Shown piece after piece: positions 1 through 7,175 of a DNA stretch of 7,355 nucleotides. Position 1 is the first letter of the stretch; every line of letters starts with the position of its first letter. Source of the DNA: an uncultured Prevotellaceae bacterium (GTDB taxonomy: Bacteria; Bacteroidota; Bacteroidia; Bacteroidales; Muribaculaceae); the NCBI GenBank assembly GCA_946055125.1, contig CAMGFF010000106.1, forward strand, positions 1-7,355. Direction: 5' to 3'. The notes under the pieces were generated by a model that had not been told where the DNA came from, ran no database searches, and worked only from the letters and a program-made list of their open reading frames with translations. A program made the translations under genes and the position numbers.

Positions 1-19
1 AAGCCACGATACGATAAAA

Positions 20-81
20 CAATTATCTCATTTTATAGAATTTTTGCTCCATTTTGCCTGTGGTACATTTTTGTAATCCAC
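20..81 (-). promoter_or_regulatory. AT-rich probable control region of a leftward gene beyond the window, sharing boxes with the hydrolase promoter
   Basis: No gene is supported in 1-263. Plus-strand positions 34-46 read TATAGAATTTTTG, identical to 5564-5576 upstream of the hydrolase; both copies are followed, after two unmatched bases, by CCAT. Positions 74-81 (TAATCCAC) recur at 5582-5589, and 21-27 (AATTATC) recur at 5540-5546, where this string is part of the candidate -7 element. The order of the three boxes is the same at both places, but spacing differs: 6 versus 17 bases between AATTATC and the long box. Read on the minus strand, this suggests a promoter for a gene starting left of position 1 and controlled together with the hydrolase. 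No perfect TAnnTTTG element was found here; the nearest string on the minus strand is TAATTGTT. The regulatory role is an inference. Confidence 0.4.
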
Positions 82-168
82 TGGCAATCACCACATTGTG
101 CAGTATGGGATAATTCTTGCAGTGATTTGGCACTATTTTAGGCAGCATCACCGCAAATTAAGGCCTCT

Positions 169-190
169 CAGCTCCCGAAAACGGAAGCTG
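169..190 (-). terminator. Hairpin downstream of the sensor-regulator gene, possible terminator
   Basis: On the minus strand the RNA would form a 9-base-pair stem, CAGCUUCCG pairing with CGGGAGCUG, closed by a UUUU loop; every pair is Watson-Crick except one U-G wobble. It begins 73 bases after the TAA stop of the sensor gene. No strong U-tract follows: the sequence runs into AGAGGCCUUAAUUUG. It is therefore a weak or factor-assisted terminator, or an RNA-stabilising 3' hairpin. Position and stem quality support it; the missing U-run lowers confidence. Confidence 0.4.
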
Positions 191-263
191 CACGAGCCAC
201 TGAAGGCACGCGCAACTTCACTATTGAGCATACTACTTAACTGTCGTTTTGCGAGCAAGGCAA

Positions 264-3200
264 TTACTGCTGCGCAGCATAGTCCTTGGGCAGCATTCCA
301 TATTGCTTCTGGAAACACTTCGAGAAATAGGACGGCGAGCTGAAGCCCACCATGTAGCAAATCTCAGTTACCGACTCTTTGCCCTCCTTGAGCAGCTCGG
401 CGGCCTTCTTGAGGCGCACGATGCGAATGTAGTCGTTGGGCGAGAGGTCGAGTATTCCCTTTATCTTGCGGTAGAAGCTTGAGCGGCTCATGTTCATGAT
501 GCCTATCACGCTGTCCATGTTGAACTCACTGTCGTGGTAGTTCTCCATTATTATCTCATTGAGGCGGCGCAGGAAGTCCTCATCCACCTTCGAGAGCCCA
601 TTGGAGGTGCTGTCGGTGGGAAGGATGGCCTGCTGGCTGAAGAGCTCGTGGAGCCTCTTGCGGGAGCGCAGCAGAGACTCCATCACCGCCAGCAGGTAGT
701 CGATGGTGAACGGCTTCTCAATGTAGGCGTCGGCGCCGGTCTCCAGTCCCTCAATCTTGTCCTTCTCGGCGGTCTTGGCGGTGAGCAGAATCAAGGGGAG
801 GTGGCTGTAGCTGATGTCGGTCTTGAGGCGGCGGCACAGCTCGAAGCCGTCCATCTCGGGCATCATCACATCGCTCACTATCACATTCACAATGTTCTGC
901 TCGAGCACCCTGAGAGCCTCCACGCCATTGGTGGCACGCACCACCTTGTAGTGGCTGGCTATGAGCTGCCGCTCCACGAATGTGAGCATCTCCTCATTGT
1001 CCTCCACCACGAGCACGCAGGTGCCCGGGTCGCCCTTCTGCAATATCTGCTCTATGGTGCTGCCTGTGGCATCGGGCTTTTCCACCGTGTCGGGCTTGGC
1101 ATCGGCGGGCAGCCGCAGCTCAAAGATATTCTCGGTGTCGCTTTCCACTATGCGCAGCGTGCCATTGTGGAGCTGCGCAAGCCCCAGGGCATAAGGGAGG
1201 CCAATGCCCGCGCCGGCCTTGCTGCCGCGCTTGTCGAGGCGCGCGAATGCCATGAACACCTCGGCGCGCTTGTCGGGAGGAATCACATCGCCATCGTTGC
1301 TCACCACCACGCTGAATGTGCCGTCGGCCGGGTTGTCGCGCAGCAGCACATGGATGTAGCTCTCGCCATACTTGGTGGCATTGGTGAAGAGGTTGCTTAT
1401 TATCTTGGTCACGGCCTCCTTGTCGACCACGGCATAGTAGTCCTCCTTGGGCACCTCCACGGTGAGGCGCATGCTGCGCGAGTCGATGGTGGGCTGGAAG
1501 CGGCAATACACGCTCTCAAGAATGTGTGTGATGTTGCACCGCTCCTTGGTAATCTGGAATTTCTTGCTCTCGATGCGGCGGAAGTCGAGGAGCTGATTGG
1601 CGAGGAAGAGCAAGCGGTCGACGTTGAGGTTCATGATGTCGAGGTTCTCACGCACCGGGCCGCCGGCATCCTTGAGGCTCTTCATCACGCTCTCGAGCGG
1701 CGCCTTGATGAGCGAGAGCGGAGTGCGTATCTCATGGGCCACATTGGTGAAAAACTCAAATTTCGCGTCGTACACCTCACGCTCCTTCTCGCGCGTGAAG
1801 CGGTCGATGTGCTCCTGCGTCTTGCGCTGGTTGCGGCGGCGGTAGATGAGAGCCGCACAGTAGATTATCGCTATGAAGATGAGCAGGTAGAGTGCCCGTG
1901 CCCAGATGGTGAGGTAGAATGGCGGGTGCACCACGATGCGCAGCCGCGTGACCGGGCCATCGGTTTCCTCATTGTCGTTGTAGGCCACGAGCTCCAGGGT
2001 GTAGTCGCCGCCGGGCAGGTTCTGGTAGGTGATGCGGCTGTAGCCGGCCGGCTGGTACGACCACTCGCTCTCCATGCCCACGAGCCTGTACTTGATGCAG
2101 TGCTTGGCGGGAGAGGTGTAGCTGAGCGACACCACATTCACCGCCACCGTGTTCTGGTCGTGGTCGAGGTCGATGCGGTCGGTGAGAGTGATGCTCCGGC
2201 TAAGCGGCGAGCCTGGTGCTCCTGGCTCGGCGTGCTCATTGAATATCCACAAATCCACTATCGAGGGTGCCGGGAGCTTTGCCTCGGACTTGAAGTCCAT
2301 GGGATTGAAGCGCACGAAGCCCTCCACGCAGCCAAAGTAGATATTGCCCTGCTTGTCGCGGTAGCCCGAGCTGTAGTTGAACTGGTTGGTGAGCAGCCCG
2401 TCGCTCTCGGCATAGCGGTTCACCACCTGCCCATCGGGGCTGAGGCTGTAGAGTCCGTTGTTGGTGGTTATCCAGTAGGTGCCCCGGGTATCCTCTATCA
2501 TGCGGTAGGTGACCTGCCGGGGAAAGCGCTCGCCGTGGAGCGTGGGGCTGAATGTGTTGCTGCGGGCATCGTAGCTGCACAGGCCGTTCTGCGTGAGCAC
2601 CCACACGGTGTGGTGGCTGTCTTCATATATCGAGTAGACATGGTCGCTGGGCAGGCTCAGCTCATCGGTGGCCTGGTGTGTGTATTTGCGCCACTTGCTG
2701 CGCTTCACGTCGGCCACATAGAGGCCGCAGCTGTATGTGCCCACCCACAGGTTACCCGAGGTGTCCTCCATGATGTCGTAGACGAACACCCCCTCGAGCT
2801 CGGGCTCGCTCACGAAGCGGCCGGTGCTGCGGTCGAAGCGCTGAAGGCCCGACATGGTGCCTATGTAGAGCTCACCCGACCATGTGGTGTAGACCTTGAA
2901 GATGAAATTGCTGTTGATGCCCGAGTTGCCTCGCGGCATGTATTCGCGCAGCAGCCGCCCGGTGGCGGCGTCGAGCACCTTCAGCCCCTGCGCGAAAGTG
3001 CCCACCCATATCTCGTCGCCCACGGCACAAAGCCCATGCACATTGCTGAAGCCACGGCTGGCGGCAATGTGCTCGGCACGCCCGGTGGCGGGGTCGAAGC
3101 GGTTAAGCCCCTTGTCCTCCGTGCCTATCCACAGCTTGCCATATTTGTCCTCACAGAACTCCCTCACACGCTGCCCGGTGATGCAGCCCGGTTCATTATC

Positions 3201-4262
3201 CTCACAGAACTTGTCGAAGTTCACGGTGTAGTTGGGCAGATAGTCGATGCCGCCAAAGTAGCTGCCGAGCCATATTCCCCCCTCGCGGTCTTTGGCGATG
3301 GAATAGATGGCATTGTCGGAGATTGAGTAGCGGCCAAAGGCATTGTGCTGCAAGTGGCTGTAGCTGTGGGTGTTCATGTTATAAACATACACGCCCGCCT
3401 CGCCGCATATCCACATCTCGGCATCATTCACCAGCAGGAAGTCGCGCACCAGGGGAATGTCGCCAAGCACGCGCAGCACCTTCTTCGTGGAGGGATTCAC
3501 CGCCACAAGGCCCAGCGTTTCCACGCCTAAGTAGAGCGTGCCTCGGCTCATCTTCATCTTGGTGATTACATTGTGGCCAATGGGGTCGTTGCCCTGGTCG
3601 TCGGTAAAGCGGTGAAAGGTCTTCAGGTCGTTGTCGGAGTACCACAGCCCTCCGCCAAAGGAGCAGAGCCACACCCTCCCCGACTTGTCGAACACGATGG
3701 AATTGAACGACACCGTGCGCGTGGCCTCATCTACCGGAATATTGTAGTAGCGCAGCTCGCGCGTGGCCTTATTGTAGCCGAAAATGCCCTGCCGGCCCAC
3801 CAGAAGCCATATCACGCCCTTGGAGTCCTCCACGATGTCGGTCACCGAGCCTTTTATAGCAATCTTGTCCTTGGTGAGGGCATTGAGCGGGGTCACCCGC
3901 TCGGTCTCGGGGTCGTAGTAGCCCACTCCGCTGTCGCTGCCTATCCATATCAGCCCATCGCGGTCCTCACACAGGTTGGTGATGTAGCTGAAGTCGAAGT
4001 CGCTGCCATTGCCATTCTGGAATCGCTTGAAATTCACCCCATCGTAGCGGTTGAGCCCATCCTTGGTGCCAAACCACATAAAGCCGTTGCGGTCCTGAAT
4101 GATGCACCGCACATTGTTCTCGCTGAGCCCGTCGGATATGCTCAGATGCCTGAAATAGGTGTGCCGGCTCTCCACAGCATAGGCTGCCGCTGCTGCGAGC
4201 AGGAGCAGCAGCACTGCTCCCACCCTCAGCCTCAGCGACTGAGACCTCAATTCTCGATTCAC
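264..4262 (-). CDS. Hybrid two-component system (HTCS) sensor kinase / response regulator with AraC-type output domain
   Basis: One-protein two-component system of the kind that senses oligosaccharides in the periplasm and switches on polysaccharide utilisation genes. Domains in order: a signal peptide with an Arg-rich start and hydrophobic core at about 14-29; about 14 two-component-regulator propeller motifs at 60-655 (WFGTKDGLNRYD, LWIGTEDKGLNRFD, LWVGTYSCGLY), enough for two seven-bladed propellers; a Y_Y_Y domain at about 700-780; one membrane helix at about 784-806; a HisKA H-box at 843-850 (HEIRTPLS, His843); a HATPase with N-box near 957-965 and G-box near 1017-1034; a receiver domain with acidic Asp1088, phospho-acceptor Asp1131, Thr1161 and Lys1183; and a C-terminal AraC helix-turn-helix at about 1233-1330. 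Length and order are typical of a complete, active HTCS. The start is GTG at 4262; no in-frame ATG occurs before residue 62, and the GTG gives a proper signal peptide. It follows the hydrolase by 69 bases with no visible promoter, so co-transcription is likely. Its ligand cannot be read from sequence. No gene name is assigned. Confidence 0.95.
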   Translation of the reverse strand: MNRELRSQSLRLRVGAVLLLLLAAAAAYAVESRHTYFRHLSISDGLSENNVRCIIQDRNGFMWFGTKDGLNRYDGVNFKRFQNGNGSDFDFSYITNLCEDRDGLIWIGSDSGVGYYDPETERVTPLNALTKDKIAIKGSVTDIVEDSKGVIWLLVGRQGIFGYNKATRELRYYNIPVDEATRTVSFNSIVFDKSGRVWLCSFGGGLWYSDNDLKTFHRFTDDQGNDPIGHNVITKMKMSRGTLYLGVETLGLVAVNPSTKKVLRVLGDIPLVRDFLLVNDAEMWICGEAGVYVYNMNTHSYSHLQHNAFGRYSISDNAIYSIAKDREGGIWLGSYFGGIDYLPNYTVNFDKFCEDNEPGCITGQRVREFCEDKYGKLWIGTEDKGLNRFDPATGRAEHIAASRGFSNVHGLCAVGDEIWVGTFAQGLKVLDAATGRLLREYMPRGNSGINSNFIFKVYTTWSGELYIGTMSGLQRFDRSTGRFVSEPELEGVFVYDIMEDTSGNLWVGTYSCGLYVADVKRSKWRKYTHQATDELSLPSDHVYSIYEDSHHTVWVLTQNGLCSYDARSNTFSPTLHGERFPRQVTYRMIEDTRGTYWITTNNGLYSLSPDGQVVNRYAESDGLLTNQFNYSSGYRDKQGNIYFGCVEGFVRFNPMDFKSEAKLPAPSIVDLWIFNEHAEPGAPGSPLSRSITLTDRIDLDHDQNTVAVNVVSLSYTSPAKHCIKYRLVGMESEWSYQPAGYSRITYQNLPGGDYTLELVAYNDNEETDGPVTRLRIVVHPPFYLTIWARALYLLIFIAIIYCAALIYRRRNQRKTQEHIDRFTREKEREVYDAKFEFFTNVAHEIRTPLSLIKAPLESVMKSLKDAGGPVRENLDIMNLNVDRLLFLANQLLDFRRIESKKFQITKERCNITHILESVYCRFQPTIDSRSMRLTVEVPKEDYYAVVDKEAVTKIISNLFTNATKYGESYIHVLLRDNPADGTFSVVVSNDGDVIPPDKRAEVFMAFARLDKRGSKAGAGIGLPYALGLAQLHNGTLRIVESDTENIFELRLPADAKPDTVEKPDATGSTIEQILQKGDPGTCVLVVEDNEEMLTFVERQLIASHYKVVRATNGVEALRVLEQNIVNVIVSDVMMPEMDGFELCRRLKTDISYSHLPLILLTAKTAEKDKIEGLETGADAYIEKPFTIDYLLAVMESLLRSRKRLHELFSQQAILPTDSTSNGLSKVDEDFLRRLNEIIMENYHDSEFNMDSVIGIMNMSRSSFYRKIKGILDLSPNDYIRIVRLKKAAELLKEGKESVTEICYMVGFSSPSYFSKCFQKQYGMLPKDYAAQQ

Positions 4263-4331
4263 AAAAAAGAATGATTTATTGATATTTACTAACTGTTTCT
4301 TTGTAGGTTTTCTATGGTGAAAATCCCCCTG

Positions 4332-5459
4332 CTAATAAGCTATTTCCTGCTCAATGGTGGTGGGGCCCTCCACGGTGAGGCGGCCGGTTTCGTCGATCAC
4401 CACCTTGTTCATGAGCACCACGCGCTCGCCGGGATTGCTCGAGAGGCGGCCGTGATACACGCAGTAGAGCTCGCCGCCGGGCATGGTGAGCACCATGTTG
4501 TGGCCGGTGCCCATCACTATGCCTCCCTTGGAGACGTTCTCCTGGAGCACGGGGTTGTTGTCGGCCTTGGTGAAGGGGCCAAGAGGCTCGCTGCTTGTGG
4601 CGTAGCCCACCGCATAGTGAGCGCCCTGATAGCAGTTGGCGCTATACATAATATAGAACTTGTCGCCATGCTTGAAGATGTAGGAGCCTTCGGTCCAGCG
4701 GCGGCCCACCTCCTTGTGTGTCACCGAGCGGCTCTCCCACTCGGCCTGGCGGTCGCTGAGCTTGGTGGGCGGGGCAAGCAGCAGTACCGGCTCGCCAATC
4801 ACCCCCGAGAAATCGGGCTTCATCTCCACACCATACACCCAGCTCTCCTCAATGCTCTCATAGTCGCCCGCCTCACGAGCCTTGTCGGCTATCTCGCTCT
4901 CCACAGGGTGCTTGTAGCAGCAGCGCGAGAAGTAGAGATAGGTGCGGCCGGTGGCGTCGTCGAAATACACATTGGCATCAATCACCGGATAGGGAGGATT
5001 GAAGATGGGACGGTCGTAGAGGTCGGTGAAGGGGCCGCCTGCCGAGTCGGCCACAGCCACGCCGAGCTTGAAGTTCTCGCCCTCATTGGTGGGATTCTCG
5101 CGGTAGTTGGCGCTATAGAACATATAGAACTTGCCATTGCGCTCATACACCTCGGGGGCCCAGAAGCAATCCACATTCCACTGGCCGGGCTGCCCGCCTT
5201 TATACACCTGGCCGCAGCTCTCCCAGCGCTTGAGGTCGGTTGAGACAAAAGCCTCAAAGCCATCGGCAAGCGAGGTGCCATACATATAATAGCGGCCATC
5301 GCTGGCATGGAGCAGGAATGGGTCGCCAAACTTGAGAGGAAGAGGATTAGTTATGGTAGTGACCTTGGCGGCCTCTGCTCCGCCATTGCCCTTGCACGAA
5401 GTGGCAAGGAGGGCACCCGCGAGGGCTGTTGCCACAGCAACGATGTAGTTCAGTTTCAT
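4332..5459 (-). CDS. Family 43 glycoside hydrolase lipoprotein (arabinosidase/xylosidase-type)
   Basis: A 375-residue five-bladed beta-propeller glycosidase of the GH43 type, an inverting family acting mainly on alpha-L-arabinofuranosides and beta-D-xylosides, with some galactanases. The three expected catalytic acids are visible: Asp46 in GDPFLL (general base), Asp161 in PVIDANVYFDD (pKa modulator) and Glu257 in WTEGSYIF (general acid). His320 in GTGHNM fits the conserved central-cavity histidine. The N-terminus is a lipoprotein signal: Lys2, hydrophobic core, lipobox ATSC with Cys22, then a Gly/Asn/Ala linker. It should be lipid-anchored in the cell envelope; the residues after Cys22 are not the acidic run usual for surface export, so periplasmic versus surface location is open. 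A polar stretch at about 180-212 follows the Asp161 strand and may shape substrate choice. The stop is TAG. It has its own promoter region, separated from the transporter by a terminator, and the sensor gene follows 69 bases later. Family call is firm; substrate and subfamily are not determined. Confidence 0.9.
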   Translation of the reverse strand: MKLNYIVAVATALAGALLATSCKGNGGAEAAKVTTITNPLPLKFGDPFLLHASDGRYYMYGTSLADGFEAFVSTDLKRWESCGQVYKGGQPGQWNVDCFWAPEVYERNGKFYMFYSANYRENPTNEGENFKLGVAVADSAGGPFTDLYDRPIFNPPYPVIDANVYFDDATGRTYLYFSRCCYKHPVESEIADKAREAGDYESIEESWVYGVEMKPDFSGVIGEPVLLLAPPTKLSDRQAEWESRSVTHKEVGRRWTEGSYIFKHGDKFYIMYSANCYQGAHYAVGYATSSEPLGPFTKADNNPVLQENVSKGGIVMGTGHNMVLTMPGGELYCVYHGRLSSNPGERVVLMNKVVIDETGRLTVEGPTTIEQEIAY

Positions 5460-5536
5460 GTGTCTTATTGAGTTTTGAGTTTTTATTTTTTGGTTTATGA
5501 ATTTTTTTGGTTATATCAGCTGAGTTTCAACTACCG
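5460..5536 (-). promoter_or_regulatory. A-rich 5' leader of the hydrolase gene, no Shine-Dalgarno
   Basis: Read on the minus strand, the roughly 70 bases before the ATG are very A-rich with repeated AAAAA/CAAAA runs, and show no GGAGG-like site. Leaders like this are normal in Bacteroidota, where A-rich, unstructured upstream sequence substitutes for a Shine-Dalgarno. This supports the ATG at 5459 as the true start. Leader length assumes the candidate -7 element at 5537-5544 is used. Confidence 0.45.
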
Positions 5537-5576
5537 CAAAATTATCAAAATCCTCCCACACAGTATAGAATTTTTG
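5537..5576 (-). promoter_or_regulatory. Candidate promoter of the hydrolase-sensor unit
   Basis: On the minus strand, 5544-5537 reads TAATTTTG, a perfect match to the Bacteroidota -7 consensus TAnnTTTG. At the expected upstream distance of 19-22 bases there is no TTTG; instead that position overlaps the minus-strand box CAAAAATTCTATA (5576-5564), which also occurs at 46-34. A good -7 with a poor -33 covered by a repeated box is what an activator-dependent promoter would look like. The predicted start of transcription is near 5530. Motif match is seen; activator dependence is inferred. Confidence 0.5.
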
Positions 5577-5602
5577 TACCATAATCCACAAAAATCCTCC
5601 CA
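5547..5602 (-). repeat. Pair of 12-bp direct repeats in the hydrolase promoter region
   Basis: The plus-strand string AAAATCCTCCCA occurs exactly at 5547-5558 and again at 5591-5602, 44 bases apart, about four helical turns. The first copy abuts the candidate -7 element; the shared box TATAGAATTTTTG lies between the two copies. AraC-type regulators commonly bind direct repeats in the same helical phase, so these are candidate operator half-sites, perhaps for the sensor-regulator encoded downstream. Repeats are seen directly; the binding partner is inferred. Confidence 0.5.
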
Positions 5603-5620
5603 ATCGCCTCAAAACAGCAC

Positions 5621-5665
5621 AAAAAAAGGAGCGAGGCAGCCCGGCATAGGCCGGCCGGGCTTGCC
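5621..5665 (-). terminator. Intrinsic terminator of the MFS transporter gene
   Basis: On the minus strand a GC-rich hairpin has perfect 8-base arms, AGCCCGGC (5661-5654) and GCCGGGCT (5645-5638), with an 8-base loop. The stem extends through an outer GGC/GCC pairing past one bulged A, then more loosely. Seven T residues follow at 5627-5621. It begins about 40 bases after the transporter stop codon. Transcription of the transporter should therefore end here, leaving the hydrolase to its own promoter. The plus strand also has a T-rich run after the stem, so the hairpin could work both ways, though no plus-strand gene is present to need it. Confidence 0.8.
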
Positions 5666-5705
5666 CACTCTTGTATTTTTTCTTGAAGAACACGCTTTTT
5701 TGTGA

Positions 5706-7049
5706 TTAGCGGCGCTCTTTGATGAAAGCCACGGCGGCGGCTCCCACAATCAGGAAGATGCCGGCGAGCACAAGCATATCCACCTCGGGGGCTATGCCGC
5801 CCTCGGGGGTGAGCGCCTTGAGGATGGGACCGCCCAGCACTGCGGCCACAATCTGCGGTAGGCAGATGGTGCAGTTGAAAAGTCCCAGCAGTGTGCCCAT
5901 CTTGGGGTGTCCCTGCAGGGCATTGGTGAAGAGGGTGAACGGCAGGGCAAGCATGCCGGCCCACGCCGCGCCCACAAGCAGGAAGCTGCCCCACAGCATA
6001 TAGGGGTCGTGCACCCAGAATATAGAGATGAATCCCACGCCACCCGTGATGAGGCTCACCACATAGGCGAGCTTGTAGCTCTTGAATTGAGGTATCACCA
6101 TTGCCCAGAGTATCGAGCCCACGGCCTGCACGGCAAACACCACGCCCACCCAGTTGGCGGCGGCCTGGTAGCCCTCGCTTGTCACGTCGGTGGTGCCCCA
6201 GCACTGCGCGGCGATGGCTCCGGGAGTGTAGGTCCACATATACATGAACGCGGCCCAGCAGAAAAATTGCACGAGGCCAATGGATATGAACGTGTAGGGG
6301 ATACTCACCTTCTTGGCCGGCTTCTCAGCCACCTTGCTGTCGGCTGCCGGCTCCTCCTCAGCGCTGAATTGCTTCATCTCCTCGGGCGAATACTCCTTCA
6401 CGTTCACAGTGGTGTAGATCTCGCACAAGGTGAGGATAGCCGCGCCGATGTAGAATGAATAAATCACCGAGTTGGGGATCACCCCCTCGGGAGCCACATT
6501 CTGCACGCCAAAGAAAGTGAAGATATAGGGGAAGAGGTAGCCCACCAGCGAGCCGGCGTTGCAGAGAAACGACTGGATGCTGTAGGCCAGGCCCTTCTGC
6601 TTCACGTTCACCATGTCGCCCACCATCATCTTGAAGGGCTGCATGGCAATGTTGATTGAAGTGTCGAGAAACATGAGCGACATCAAGCCGAAGAGCATAG
6701 TGCCCGTGAGTCCCCACATCACCACCTGCGTGGTGAGGCCCAGCGAGCCGGCATTGGGCAGCATGAGCATCACGGCCACAGCCACAATGGCGCCCACAAA
6801 GAGATAAGGGATGCGGCGGCCAAAGCGGCACCAGGTCTTGTCGGAGAGCAGTCCGATGATAGGCTGCACAATCATTCCCATGAGCGGGGGAAGAATCCAG
6901 AAGAACGACAGCTGGTGCGGGTCGGCACCAAGCGTTGCGAATATTCGGCTGATATTCGCACTTTGTAAAGCATAGGCAATTTGAACGCCGAAGAATCCGA
7001 AACTAAGATTCCATAGTTTCCAGAAGCTCAAGTCAGGTTTTGTTCTCAT
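5706..7049 (-). CDS. MFS sugar transporter, GPH/SLC45-like
   Basis: A 447-residue inner-membrane carrier with about 12 hydrophobic helices: six at roughly 12-30, 48-66, 82-98, 106-128, 160-182 and 194-213, a charged cytoplasmic loop at 214-250 rich in Glu and Lys, then six more to residue 443. The loop between helices 2 and 3 carries the MFS signature GLLSDKTWCRFGRRIP (66-81), in the form seen in glycoside-cation symporters and SLC45/sucrose-type carriers. Such proteins move mono- or disaccharides, usually driven by a cation gradient. In this locus it plausibly imports a small product of the hydrolase; the actual sugar is unknown. The ATG at 7049 gives a short N-terminus before helix 1; no Shine-Dalgarno is visible, only a T-rich stretch and a GTATAC palindrome. 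A terminator follows, so it forms its own transcript. No truncation or frameshift is seen. Confidence 0.85.
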   Translation of the reverse strand: MRTKPDLSFWKLWNLSFGFFGVQIAYALQSANISRIFATLGADPHQLSFFWILPPLMGMIVQPIIGLLSDKTWCRFGRRIPYLFVGAIVAVAVMLMLPNAGSLGLTTQVVMWGLTGTMLFGLMSLMFLDTSINIAMQPFKMMVGDMVNVKQKGLAYSIQSFLCNAGSLVGYLFPYIFTFFGVQNVAPEGVIPNSVIYSFYIGAAILTLCEIYTTVNVKEYSPEEMKQFSAEEEPAADSKVAEKPAKKVSIPYTFISIGLVQFFCWAAFMYMWTYTPGAIAAQCWGTTDVTSEGYQAAANWVGVVFAVQAVGSILWAMVIPQFKSYKLAYVVSLITGGVGFISIFWVHDPYMLWGSFLLVGAAWAGMLALPFTLFTNALQGHPKMGTLLGLFNCTICLPQIVAAVLGGPILKALTPEGGIAPEVDMLVLAGIFLIVGAAAVAFIKERR

Positions 7050-7175
7050 GTAGTATACAAAAAAAAGTTGTTGTTTATGTTACTTATTTCGATAGGTTAA
7101 ACAGCTAAGAATCAAAGGTGGGGGAACAATGTGACCCGGCTACACCTTATCTTGCAAAACAGTGAATCAACGGCC

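Noticed and set aside
121..134. AGTGCCAAA on the minus strand here matching 7262-7270 near the transporter promoter
   Set aside because: A 9-base match between AT-rich spacers of this size is expected by chance, and no neighbouring boxes are shared.
98..343. An 81-codon plus-strand frame starting in the left spacer
   Set aside because: It overlaps the conserved AraC domain end of the sensor, crosses the hairpin at 169-190, and has no ribosome site or recognisable protein features.
534..3326. A 930-codon open frame on the plus strand opposite the sensor gene
   Set aside because: It is fully antisense to a protein with recognisable domains end to end. Its translation is rich in His, Val, Ala, Glu and Leu without domain patterns, as expected when a GC-rich gene rarely uses codons that make antisense stops.
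3573..4274. A 233-codon plus-strand open frame opposite the sensor N-terminus
   Set aside because: Antisense to the propeller repeats; it has no leader, no family resemblance and repetitive Ala/Val/Glu composition.
4314..5243. A 309-codon plus-strand open frame opposite the hydrolase
   Set aside because: Antisense shadow of a gene whose catalytic residues are intact; composition is biased and no family is recognisable.
5511..5693. A 60-codon minus-strand frame between transporter and hydrolase
   Set aside because: It spans the terminator and the promoter repeats, and its sequence is explained by those elements.
5545..6237. A 230-codon minus-strand frame overlapping the transporter 3' end and the terminator
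   Set aside because: It is a shifted frame of the transporter, rich in Arg, Gly and His, and it runs through the terminator and the hydrolase promoter.
7111..7118. A second -7-like string, CACCTTTG on the minus strand, closer to the transporter start
   Set aside because: The first two bases do not fit TAnnTTTG and there is no TTTG 19-22 bases upstream.
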